Origin: Anaerosporobacter mobilis DSM 15930
GTDB taxonomy: Bacteria > Bacillota > Clostridia > Lachnospirales > Lachnospiraceae
Assembly (NCBI RefSeq): GCF_900142955.1
Contig: NZ_FRCP01000006.1
Span: 62,001-126,000, forward strand
DNA: 64,000 nucleotides
Reading direction: 5' to 3'
The notes beneath the pieces were generated by a model. It saw only the letters and a program-made list of their open reading frames with translations. It was not told the DNA's origin and did no database searches. Positions 50,275 through 58,211 of this stretch are shown piece by piece. The first letter of the stretch is position 1. Every line of letters begins with the position of its first letter. The translations under genes were made by a program, and so were the position numbers.

Positions 50275-52680
50275 TTATGCCTTACCACAACATTTTTTAT
50301 ATTTCTTTCCGCTACCACATGGACATGGATCATTCGGATATATTTTCTTTTTCTGCTTTTTCTTTAATGTTTCTATAACCCTATTTTGATAAAGAAAATC
50401 TGCATATTTCTCTAATTTATCCTTATCATACCCTTCTTTATCAATGTCTTCAATATATAATTTTTTATAAGTTACATCTTGCAACTCATCTGATTCGTCA
50501 TATTGAAGAAAAATATACCAGCTTTCATTTTGTCCTACCCTCATCATATTTGCATACATATAATTAAGTCTGTCTTCTTCGCTAAACTCCTTAATCCCAT
50601 TCTGTTTAACAAAGCATCCATACATAACATCCCCATTACTAAATGCTGGGAACATTCTACCTATCTCTCTCTGTCGTTTTAATAAATAATGAATAGTTTC
50701 CACAAGCTGACTTCTAGTTTCAGGTGCATAATCCAACAAGAAATTTACAAAAGATACTCTTCCATACAATTTCTTTTCCTCTACAACAGAAATAATTTTT
50801 CTAATCTCATCTGGAACTTCTTGTACCGGTTTATTACTCTCCACTTCTTCACAATGTAAACTTGCAAAATACGCATCTAAATCCTCTCTATAACCATAAG
50901 CGGCAAAAGAATCACAATCATCAAATTCATCTGCGTACATTTCATAGTTATTATGAACAATATACATTCCCAAATGATCCAGTTCATCGCTAAGTAATAG
51001 AGTTTTTGACCTTGTTGCTGTTTTACGCTGTTTTAGATAATGCAAAAAGTATAACGGTGAATTAAAATATGCTGTGTATACTTCCAAATCATCCACACTA
51101 ATTGCTATTGTTCCACTGTTCACCTGCAAGAAATTCATCTTCTCAATCTTCGCTTCAAAAGCATTAAAATTATCAACCGTTACACAAAATGTAAATATAT
51201 TTTGGAACTTATCCCTACTAATAGTTACCTTTTCATTCTTTTTATCATCATAAAATGTCACCTGCTTATTTCTTTCTATATAGTTCAATGTTCTTTCACA
51301 TTGATAATCTGCCTTCCCAATCAATGCATCAAAAGATTTTTTATGTGCTTTATAATCTGTAATTGCTGGAGTATATGTAAAAGAACCTGCCTTAACTTCC
51401 GCAATAATAAGAGTATCATCATATAGTACCAATATATCATTTTCATCCATTTTCTTTAATGAACTGCCTATCGGATAATAATTACCTACATAAGTCTGAC
51501 ATCCCGGTAAAAGCCGTTTAAATTGATCTTCTACTAAAGTTTCACTCGCTTTCTGTTGTATATCTGCCCATTGTGTTGTATATTCATTATCATGTCTTTT
51601 CATATCTTTTTGAATAATACGATAGATATTATCAAATAAATTATAATAATCAAAACAATAGCTAGATTCGCCTATTTTTATAAATGGTCTTTTCTGAACA
51701 GGCAAATCACGTATAATCCAGCCTGAGAAATCTTTTTCATCTATAAAATCTTTACATTCACCAATATCCCACGATAAACTATTTATTAATGTATCACTCC
51801 AACCTGTTACTTTCTTTATATCATACAGCTGTGTTCCAAAACACTTTTCGCATAATTCCAAATTTTGTTGACTATCTCTAATTTCATCTAAAAGTTTTTC
51901 AACATCTTCCAAGTTTTTCCCCTCTGATGCTTTTTGAAACTCCAAGAATTCATTAAACATTCCTTTCATAGAATCTAGTTTAGCTGATGAAAGCGAATAT
52001 TCTAACTTTTCTAATCCCTCTAATAAATCTTGTGCTGATACCCCATATAATTCTCGCATCTTATCTGAATGAGGTAATAGTAAACTCTCCATATTTGTAA
52101 GCTGCTGAAACTGGTATCTTTTACCTCGCACATTTCCCATTAGTTGTGCTTCCATAATATACTGTATATCTTTTTCATCTAAATCTGCATCGTCAATCAT
52201 CGTCTTAGCTGCCCAAAAAATATAGAAAATCTGTGTTTTTATATACAGTTCATCAACTTTTTCTAACACATTTTCAATTAACTCTTCTTGATTATCCTTA
52301 AATCCTTCAGAATAATTCTCCTGTGAAACTAAAATACTCTGTATATATTCAACTGTTCTTAATTCAAAATTTTGTTTTCCTTCTATCTGTATCTCAGAAA
52401 CAGTATTGAATAAATTAACCATTCCACGATCCATAGCTACCATCAATAACGATAAGGGATCACATTTGCTAATATGCTCCCGAATATCCATAACTAATGT
52501 ATCAATTTCAGCTTTCTTTTCATCATACTGTTGCGCCAATTCTGTATTTCGTTCTAAAATGTCTTGTTCCGTAAAATTATTCTTCAAAGACACTATATTT
52601 CCCATTCGTCCCAACTCTAAAAAACCATTACTGTAAAACTCATCAAAAGGTATCTGCTTATTCTTTCTTTTTTTCTTCAT
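50275..52680 (-). CDS. Putative PD-(D/E)xK nuclease with C-terminal SEC-C motif (cargo, defence candidate)
   Basis: 801 residues. Residues 1-390 are a mostly helical domain I do not recognise. At about 380-430, LVEDQFKRLLPGCQTYVGNY, then DILVLYDDTLIIAEVKAGSF with D414, E427 and K429 spaced as D-x12-ExK, is a restriction-endonuclease-like core. At about 440-470, HKKSFDALIGKADYQCERTL extends it. The last 22 residues, DPCPCGSGKKYKKCCG, are a SEC-C zinc motif. The gene is far more AT-rich than the ICE genes on both sides, has its own RBS (AGGAGAGAGATT) and is bracketed by terminators, so it is inserted cargo. A defence nuclease is the leading guess. Confidence 0.8.
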   Translation of the reverse strand: MKKKRKNKQIPFDEFYSNGFLELGRMGNIVSLKNNFTEQDILERNTELAQQYDEKKAEIDTLVMDIREHISKCDPLSLLMVAMDRGMVNLFNTVSEIQIEGKQNFELRTVEYIQSILVSQENYSEGFKDNQEELIENVLEKVDELYIKTQIFYIFWAAKTMIDDADLDEKDIQYIMEAQLMGNVRGKRYQFQQLTNMESLLLPHSDKMRELYGVSAQDLLEGLEKLEYSLSSAKLDSMKGMFNEFLEFQKASEGKNLEDVEKLLDEIRDSQQNLELCEKCFGTQLYDIKKVTGWSDTLINSLSWDIGECKDFIDEKDFSGWIIRDLPVQKRPFIKIGESSYCFDYYNLFDNIYRIIQKDMKRHDNEYTTQWADIQQKASETLVEDQFKRLLPGCQTYVGNYYPIGSSLKKMDENDILVLYDDTLIIAEVKAGSFTYTPAITDYKAHKKSFDALIGKADYQCERTLNYIERNKQVTFYDDKKNEKVTISRDKFQNIFTFCVTVDNFNAFEAKIEKMNFLQVNSGTIAISVDDLEVYTAYFNSPLYFLHYLKQRKTATRSKTLLLSDELDHLGMYIVHNNYEMYADEFDDCDSFAAYGYREDLDAYFASLHCEEVESNKPVQEVPDEIRKIISVVEEKKLYGRVSFVNFLLDYAPETRSQLVETIHYLLKRQREIGRMFPAFSNGDVMYGCFVKQNGIKEFSEEDRLNYMYANMMRVGQNESWYIFLQYDESDELQDVTYKKLYIEDIDKEGYDKDKLEKYADFLYQNRVIETLKKKQKKKIYPNDPCPCGSGKKYKKCCGKA

Positions 52681-52844
52681 AATCTCTCTCCTATATATCT
52701 AACAATAGTTTATATGGCACTTACACATCTTTCTAGTTTTGCGCTAATTTTTTGTTTGTATTTAATTATGCCATCCAGCTATCGTTAATTATATCAATCA
52801 ATCTATATTTCCACAATCATTTTCAAATCACCTTCTTCCTAAAT

Positions 52845-52877
52845 GGCTGCAAAATACAAAATGTGTATCTTGCAGCC
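52845..52877 (-). terminator. Terminator at the end of the transfer operon
   Basis: A 14-bp stem with one G-U (52845-52858 with 52864-52877), 23 bases after the XRE gene stop. The T-run is poor. It separates the transfer operon from the 801-residue cargo gene. Confidence 0.6.
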
Positions 52878-52899
52878 TGTTTCCTGTTACTTTCCGGCA

Positions 52900-53235
52900 T
52901 TACTCATAGAAACCATTTTCCTCAATGCCTTTTTCCAGAATGGTATGTATCAGTTCCTCCAGTTCCACACCGTTAATCTCGCTGACTACAATCAGCTTTG
53001 CAAGGGTATCTTTCTGTACGGATATTGCATACTGTTCCTCATCGGCACGAAGCTCATGGACACAGATGCCAAGTCCGTCCGCAATCCTGCATACTACCCC
53101 AAGCTCCGGCTCCCTGATGCCCGCCAGAATATCCATGATTGTCCGCTCCGGCACTCCTGACATTCTGGAAAGCTCCATAATGCTGACTTCTTCCTCTTTC
53201 ATCATGTTTAATAACTTATCTCCTGTTGTAAACAT
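52900..53235 (-). CDS. XRE-type HTH protein after topoisomerase
   Basis: 111 residues. The HTH (about 3-60) is GDKLLNMMKEEEVSIMELSR, MSGVPERTIMDILAGI, REPELGVVCRIADGLGI, an XRE pattern. The rest (EEQYAISVQKDTLAKLIVVS, ELEELIHTILEKGIEENG) is helical. Last gene of the transfer operon, 14 bases after the topoisomerase stop. Probably a regulator or DNA-binding accessory of transfer. Confidence 0.78.
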   Translation of the reverse strand: MFTTGDKLLNMMKEEEVSIMELSRMSGVPERTIMDILAGIREPELGVVCRIADGLGICVHELRADEEQYAISVQKDTLAKLIVVSEINGVELEELIHTILEKGIEENGFYE

Positions 53236-53249
53236 ATCTTTTCCTCCCT

Positions 53250-55370
53250 TTATTTTTTCTTCCCGCCGGAAGATTTCTTTTTTGGAAATTCCATGACAAA
53301 TTTAAACTGTACCCCGCTTTTTTCTTCCCCGCCTTTGGTATAGTGGTATTCCTCCGTCCCACTCGGAATGATATAGGCATCATAAGGTTTGCCCGCCTTG
53401 CTCTTTAACCCTTTTAACAGGATTTTCTTTCCGGCAAGCAAATCCTTTACCTGTATGTCGGTAAGTGAAGCTCCCATTACCCTGCTCACATTCATGCCGC
53501 ATTTCTTTACGCAGTACGCACCGAATTTCCCCTTTACCACCTGACCGCCGCAGTTCGGACACGTCCCAAGCACCGTCTGTTCCTGTGCGAACATCTTTTT
53601 CTGCTCGTCGCTGACCTCATGGTAGGTGTGTATCAGCTCCGACACCATGTTTTCAATCTCCGCCATGAAGTCCTCCATTGGAAGCTCCCCTTTTGCTACC
53701 AGTGTCAGGGCATTTTCCCAATCGGCAGTAAGTTTCGGGGATTTCACAACGTCCGGCAGGACTGTAATCAGCTTCAATCCGTCCTCGGTGGGTATGATCT
53801 GTTTTTTCTCACGCTTTACAAAACCGTCTTTTACCAGCTTTTCAATGATGTCCGCCCTTGTCGCAGGCGTACCCAAGCCTTTCCGCTCCACATCGTCGCC
53901 CATATCTTCCGCCCCGGCACGTTCCATTGCAGATAATAATAAATCTTCTGTAAAATGCTTCGGCGGGGAAGTGAAATGCTCACTGATTTTCGTCTGCACA
54001 CCGTCAAATGCCTGCCCTTCCGACAGTTCCGGCAGCTTCTTTTCCTCTTTTTCTTCCTCCTGATTCCCGGAGATTTTAAAGGAACGCTTAAAGGCATCTT
54101 CAAAAGATTTCCACCCGTTATGCGTGACAGACTTCCCGGAAACAGTAAATGTGTGTCCGTTACAGGAAAACTCTGCCTTGACTGTTTCATATAAATGCTT
54201 CTCCCCGGTGGCGCATAAAAGGCGGTTCGCAACCAGAGATAAAATTTTACGCTCCGTTTCCGGCAGTGCCGCAAGGTCAGCCTTCGCAATCTCCATTGTG
54301 GGGATAATGGCGTGGTGGTCTGTCACTTTCTTACTGTTCAGAATCCTCTTTATATCCGGTCTGGGAGCTTTATTTTCCTCAAACATCAGGGAATGGAACA
54401 CCGCTTCGATTACGCCCTCTGCGGTCTGCCCCATGTCATCAGACAGAAACTGGCTGTCCGTCCTCGGATATGTGGCTAACTTTTTCTCATAAAGGCTCTG
54501 TGTGTACTCTAAGGTCTGCTTTGCGGTAAACCCAAACAGGCGGTTCGCATCCCTCTGGAGCGTAGTGAGGTCATAGAGCTTCGGCGGCATGACTGTCTTT
54601 TCCTCTTTTACAACAGACGTGGTAAGAGCCTGCCCATTCTGACAAGCTCCCACAATCTCATCTGCTTTCTTTTTATCATCAATGCGCCCGGTGGCGGCAT
54701 CTATCCCATCCATCAGGATATGTGCCATGTAATATTTTTCCTTCTGGAAATTCATAATCTTTGTTTCCCTGTCCACCAGCATCGCAAGGGTGGGTGTCTG
54801 CACCCTGCCCACCTTCAGGACTTTGCCGCCATACAAAACAGTGAACAGCCTTGTACCGTTGATGCCCACAAGCCAGTCCGCTTCCTGCCTGCACAGTGCG
54901 GAATGGTATAAATTATCGTAATCACTCCCCGGCTGTAAATTCCCAAACCCTTCCCTGATTGCGCTTTCCTCCATTGAGGAAATCCACAGGCGTTTGATCG
55001 GCTTGTCACAGCCTGCCATTTCATACACCAGACGGAAGATAAGCTCGCCCTCCCGCCCGGCGTCAGTGGCACAGATTGTAGCGGTGACATCTTTCCTGTG
55101 CAACAACTGGCAAAGCACGTCATACTGCGCTTTCGTGTCCGGCTTGACCTCATACTGCCATTTTTCCGGCTTTACGGGAAGGCTCTCATACGTCCATTTC
55201 TTCCACTGCTCCCCGTAGCTTTCCGGCTGTGCCAGCTCCACCAGATGCCCCACGCACCAGCTCACAATATACCCGTTCCCTTCCATATATCCGTCACTGA
55301 TTTCCGTTGCGCCGATTACTTCTGAAATACTTCTTGCAACACTTGGTTTTTCCGTTATCACTAACTGCAT
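53250..55370 (-). CDS. topB: DNA topoisomerase III (type IA)
   Basis: 706 residues. The TOPRIM domain starts MQLVITEKPSVARSIS, with CATDAGREGELIFRL. The active site is ATYPRTDSQFLS (catalytic Tyr, about residue 300). A C-terminal Cys cluster CPNCGGQVVKGKFGAYC with CGM follows. It relaxes or decatenates negatively supercoiled or single-stranded regions during transfer and re-circularisation. The start directly abuts the stop of the CD1107 gene (adjacent bases), a strongly coupled operon position. TopB homologues are standard in Tn1549-like ICEs. Confidence 0.95.
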   Translation of the reverse strand: MQLVITEKPSVARSISEVIGATEISDGYMEGNGYIVSWCVGHLVELAQPESYGEQWKKWTYESLPVKPEKWQYEVKPDTKAQYDVLCQLLHRKDVTATICATDAGREGELIFRLVYEMAGCDKPIKRLWISSMEESAIREGFGNLQPGSDYDNLYHSALCRQEADWLVGINGTRLFTVLYGGKVLKVGRVQTPTLAMLVDRETKIMNFQKEKYYMAHILMDGIDAATGRIDDKKKADEIVGACQNGQALTTSVVKEEKTVMPPKLYDLTTLQRDANRLFGFTAKQTLEYTQSLYEKKLATYPRTDSQFLSDDMGQTAEGVIEAVFHSLMFEENKAPRPDIKRILNSKKVTDHHAIIPTMEIAKADLAALPETERKILSLVANRLLCATGEKHLYETVKAEFSCNGHTFTVSGKSVTHNGWKSFEDAFKRSFKISGNQEEEKEEKKLPELSEGQAFDGVQTKISEHFTSPPKHFTEDLLLSAMERAGAEDMGDDVERKGLGTPATRADIIEKLVKDGFVKREKKQIIPTEDGLKLITVLPDVVKSPKLTADWENALTLVAKGELPMEDFMAEIENMVSELIHTYHEVSDEQKKMFAQEQTVLGTCPNCGGQVVKGKFGAYCVKKCGMNVSRVMGASLTDIQVKDLLAGKKILLKGLKSKAGKPYDAYIIPSGTEEYHYTKGGEEKSGVQFKFVMEFPKKKSSGGKKK

Positions 55371-57002
55371 TTATTCATTCTCTCCTTCTTTATCCTCAAA
55401 AAAATCGTCCTCACTGTCCTCGTTTTCCTCGTCATCTTCGTATTCTTCTTCCTCGTCCTCCTCATCATCGTCCTCGTCAAGAAATTCCTCTTTCTTTTTC
55501 CGGACTACCTTGAAATAATAGCCGCCGCCGATAGCGATAACTGCCACAACTCCAAGAATGATATAGGTTGCCATCGGGTTTTCTTCTGCTTTCTCCGGCT
55601 CTGGTTCAGGTTCTTCGGTATTTTCTTCCCCGTCCCCGTCTGGTTCTTCCGTAAGTTCTTCTTCTGTTTCCTGTTCCCCGTTGTTATTGGGCAGTGCGCC
55701 CTCCGACACAGGGATTGCAGATTCCAGAGCAGCGGAATTTTTCGGTAAGGTTTCGCTGTTGTCCGCTGTCACGTTTAACAGATCATTTTCCGTAACTTCC
55801 GTCAGGAAGTACACCATTTCTTCCTCCCCGTCCCGGTCAATGATAAGGTAGAACACTTTTTCCGATGCGGTCTGGATTGTATAAAATTCCTTCCCGGTTT
55901 CGCTTTTTTCCTTCTCCCCGGATTCTTCCTTTTTCTCCGATGCAGCCGCTTCCGCCATTGCCTGTTTTTTCTGTTCTGCCGGGCTTAATTCTGATACGGT
56001 GTTCCCGTCACTGTCCGTTTTGGTATGCTCCGTTACCTGTGCGGTGGCAGAGGAAGGCTTGGTTGCCTGTGCATTGACCGGGAGCTGCTCTGCCGGGTTC
56101 TTCTCACCGCTGTCCTCTTTTTCCGGATCGGTGTAATATGGGTTGGCTGTTTTATAAACCTCTGACATATTCCCGGCATTATCCATAGCGGAAATGGTAA
56201 AATACTGGTAGCCTGCGTCAAACTGCTGCAGGCGGATATTTAAGACACCGTTTGTAAGCTCCGTAAACTCATACCCGTTCACATACACCGCCTTGATGCC
56301 GGAATCCATATCATGCGCCTGTACGCTTAACAGACCGTCACTGACTGCAGCGTTTAGGGTAGGCTTCGTGAAATCAAAACATTTAATATAACGGTTCTTC
56401 TCATAGGTCTTGCCCCTCTGGTCTGTCACAAGCACATAGACGGTGGTATTTTCCGAAATCTCCACATACATATCCTCTGTGATGTCCGTCCAGCTCCCAT
56501 TCTGTGCGACTTTTGCCTGTACGGTCTTTATGGTGAAATTGCCGGAATGTGCCACATCTTCTATGGAGATATGTACCTTTGTGGTGTCATTGTGCCACCC
56601 GGACGGAGTGGAGATTGTGATTTTTACATTTGGGTTCACATATTCACATAAGCTGTAATCCTCCTTGCAGGCTTCACAATCTTTGTCAATGGAATACTGT
56701 GTGCATTTTTCTTTACAGGTACATTCCGGCTTTGGAATCTCATTCCCCGATACCGTTCCACCCTCCGTTTCTTCTTCTGATTCCCCTCCGCTGTCACCGG
56801 GTTCTGTTTCAGTGCTTTCCTCCGATTCTTTGCTGCCCTCTGCTTTGGCGCTTTCCTCTGTTTCCCCTCCGGTATTGCTTTCCTCCGCATAAGCGTCTAC
56901 CGTATTCCCGCTGTTCGCCATAACCGCCCCTATGGGCATACAGAACAATAATGCCGATAACAGCAGCGACGCCACTGCCCTAACTGATAACTTTTTCTTC
57001 AT
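55371..57002 (-). CDS. CD1107 family (DUF4366) cell-surface mobile element protein
   Basis: 543 residues. Signal peptide AVASLLLSALLFCMPIGAVM (about 9-30), then an acidic Ser/Glu-rich linker and a four-Cys segment (CTCKEKCTQYSIDKDCEACK). An Ig-like region (about 130-280) with FTKPTLNAAVSDG and MDNAGNMSE follows, then a DUF4366 part (about 375-430), a C-terminal membrane helix ATYIILGVVAVIAIGGGYYF (about 480) and a highly acidic cytoplasmic tail. It is a surface-exposed part of the conjugation machine, perhaps for contact. The start overlaps the DUF4315 stop by 23 bases. Confidence 0.88.
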   Translation of the reverse strand: MKKKLSVRAVASLLLSALLFCMPIGAVMANSGNTVDAYAEESNTGGETEESAKAEGSKESEESTETEPGDSGGESEEETEGGTVSGNEIPKPECTCKEKCTQYSIDKDCEACKEDYSLCEYVNPNVKITISTPSGWHNDTTKVHISIEDVAHSGNFTIKTVQAKVAQNGSWTDITEDMYVEISENTTVYVLVTDQRGKTYEKNRYIKCFDFTKPTLNAAVSDGLLSVQAHDMDSGIKAVYVNGYEFTELTNGVLNIRLQQFDAGYQYFTISAMDNAGNMSEVYKTANPYYTDPEKEDSGEKNPAEQLPVNAQATKPSSATAQVTEHTKTDSDGNTVSELSPAEQKKQAMAEAAASEKKEESGEKEKSETGKEFYTIQTASEKVFYLIIDRDGEEEMVYFLTEVTENDLLNVTADNSETLPKNSAALESAIPVSEGALPNNNGEQETEEELTEEPDGDGEENTEEPEPEPEKAEENPMATYIILGVVAVIAIGGGYYFKVVRKKKEEFLDEDDDEEDEEEEYEDDEENEDSEDDFFEDKEGENE

Positions 57003-57240
57003 TTCCTGCCATCTCCTTTGCGTTTTCTTTTTCTTCCAATAACTTCAAAATCTCGTCCTCGCTGAATTTAATGAGTAATTGCAGCTTCTCGGACGAGATT
57101 TTATGCTTTTCGATAATATCCATTTTTTCGGCTCTTTCCGCCATGCGCTTCTGTTCTTCCAAATCCTTCTGCTTCGCCTGTAATGTTTCAAGCTGCGCCC
57201 GCACTTTGGTAAGCTCCTTTTCAATGCGTTCCTTTGTCAT
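56980..57240 (-). CDS. DUF4315 family coiled-coil protein
   Basis: About 86 residues from the ATG at 57240 (GAAGGAAGTGAGGAATTT upstream). It is one long helix, MTKERIEKELTKVRAQLETL then QAKQKDLEEQKRMAERAEKM, with a tail HKISSEKLQLLIKFSEDEIL. The start shares an ATGA with the radical SAM stop. DUF4315 occurs almost only in ICE transfer operons between the M23/NlpC-P60 hydrolase and CD1107 genes. Role unknown. Confidence 0.85.
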   Translation of the reverse strand: MTKERIEKELTKVRAQLETLQAKQKDLEEQKRMAERAEKMDIIEKHKISSEKLQLLIKFSEDEILKLLEEKENAKEMAGNEEKVIS

Positions 57241-58163
57241 AAATTCCTCACTTCCTTCTGTTTTTTCCGCTTTTCCCATCCGACGGGATCAAAATCATTA
57301 AAATCCAGTACAGCTCTGAAAAGCCATTTGTTATTTACCCATCTTTGCAGTTTTCTGGTAACAGGCGGTGCGGTGGGTTTTTCATATACCATCACATAAG
57401 GATCAAAACCCATATCCCGCAGAGTATATATCCTATACAAATCCTGTTCGTGGCTGCTGTTATAGTTTGTCAGCACATACACCCGTCTTTTCCGGTAATC
57501 ATTCACAGTTGTAAGCTCTGAAAATCTTTTAAAATACCCTGTCAGGTCATCTTCCGGATTATCCCAAGCAAAGTGCAGCATTTTTGTTTTCACTTTATTC
57601 AGCATCTCCACTTTCTCCGGAGTAATCAAGCGCACATCAAGCCCCTGTGTAAAGTCCACCATTGCGCCACTTTGCACAAGCTGTTGTAATAACCGTTCCC
57701 AATCCGGACAGGCTAACAGATTCGCATCAAGCAGCTTTATTTCCCTTTCCCCATTCCAGAACTCGGCTAGGTCAGCAACCGCTTTTGTCCTGCGCCCCTC
57801 TTTATCCCCTACAATGCAAAAACCGCATCCACGAGGACACCCTCTTGACAGAAAACCGTATGCTGTTCCCGCAAATTTCGGGTATAATGCGTAATCTGGA
57901 TATGTATGCTCTACTTCTTCCGGCAGATAGTTTTCAAGTCCATACCCAGTGCCGCCCCTTATAATGTGGTCAGCATGGATTGTGCCAGAATAATCCTTTG
58001 AATAACTATCTGTAAACACTCGGCTCATATATACAAGGTCATAATGTTTCCTCCCATCATGCCATTCCACCGTATCGCCCCTCGCCTTATGATAGGCAGA
58101 CAATTTCATCAGACACAAATTGGGGAAATTGTGACTGTCCACATCAATCAATCCGATTTTAAT
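57237..58163 (-). CDS. Radical SAM protein in the transfer operon (probable ATT start)
   Basis: About 308 residues. N-terminal segment IDVDSHNFPNLCLMKLSAYH, the pattern of cobalamin-binding-like radical SAM proteins. RGCPRGCGFCIV gives the CxxxCxxC cluster that binds the 4Fe-4S (about 118-125); GLDVRLITPEKVEMLNKVKT and a TIM-barrel-like remainder follow. The best RBS (AAGGAG) is 9 bases before an ATT at 58163; the first ordinary start, TTG at 58151, is too far. No substrate is known; it could modify a transfer protein. The stop overlaps the DUF4315 start. Confidence 0.8.
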   Translation of the reverse strand: MKIGLIDVDSHNFPNLCLMKLSAYHKARGDTVEWHDGRKHYDLVYMSRVFTDSYSKDYSGTIHADHIIRGGTGYGLENYLPEEVEHTYPDYALYPKFAGTAYGFLSRGCPRGCGFCIVGDKEGRRTKAVADLAEFWNGEREIKLLDANLLACPDWERLLQQLVQSGAMVDFTQGLDVRLITPEKVEMLNKVKTKMLHFAWDNPEDDLTGYFKRFSELTTVNDYRKRRVYVLTNYNSSHEQDLYRIYTLRDMGFDPYVMVYEKPTAPPVTRKLQRWVNNKWLFRAVLDFNDFDPVGWEKRKKQKEVRNL

Positions 58164-58211
58164 AGTATCACTCTCCTTTTTTAGTTATGAAATTGCTATA
58201 TCACTTTATTG

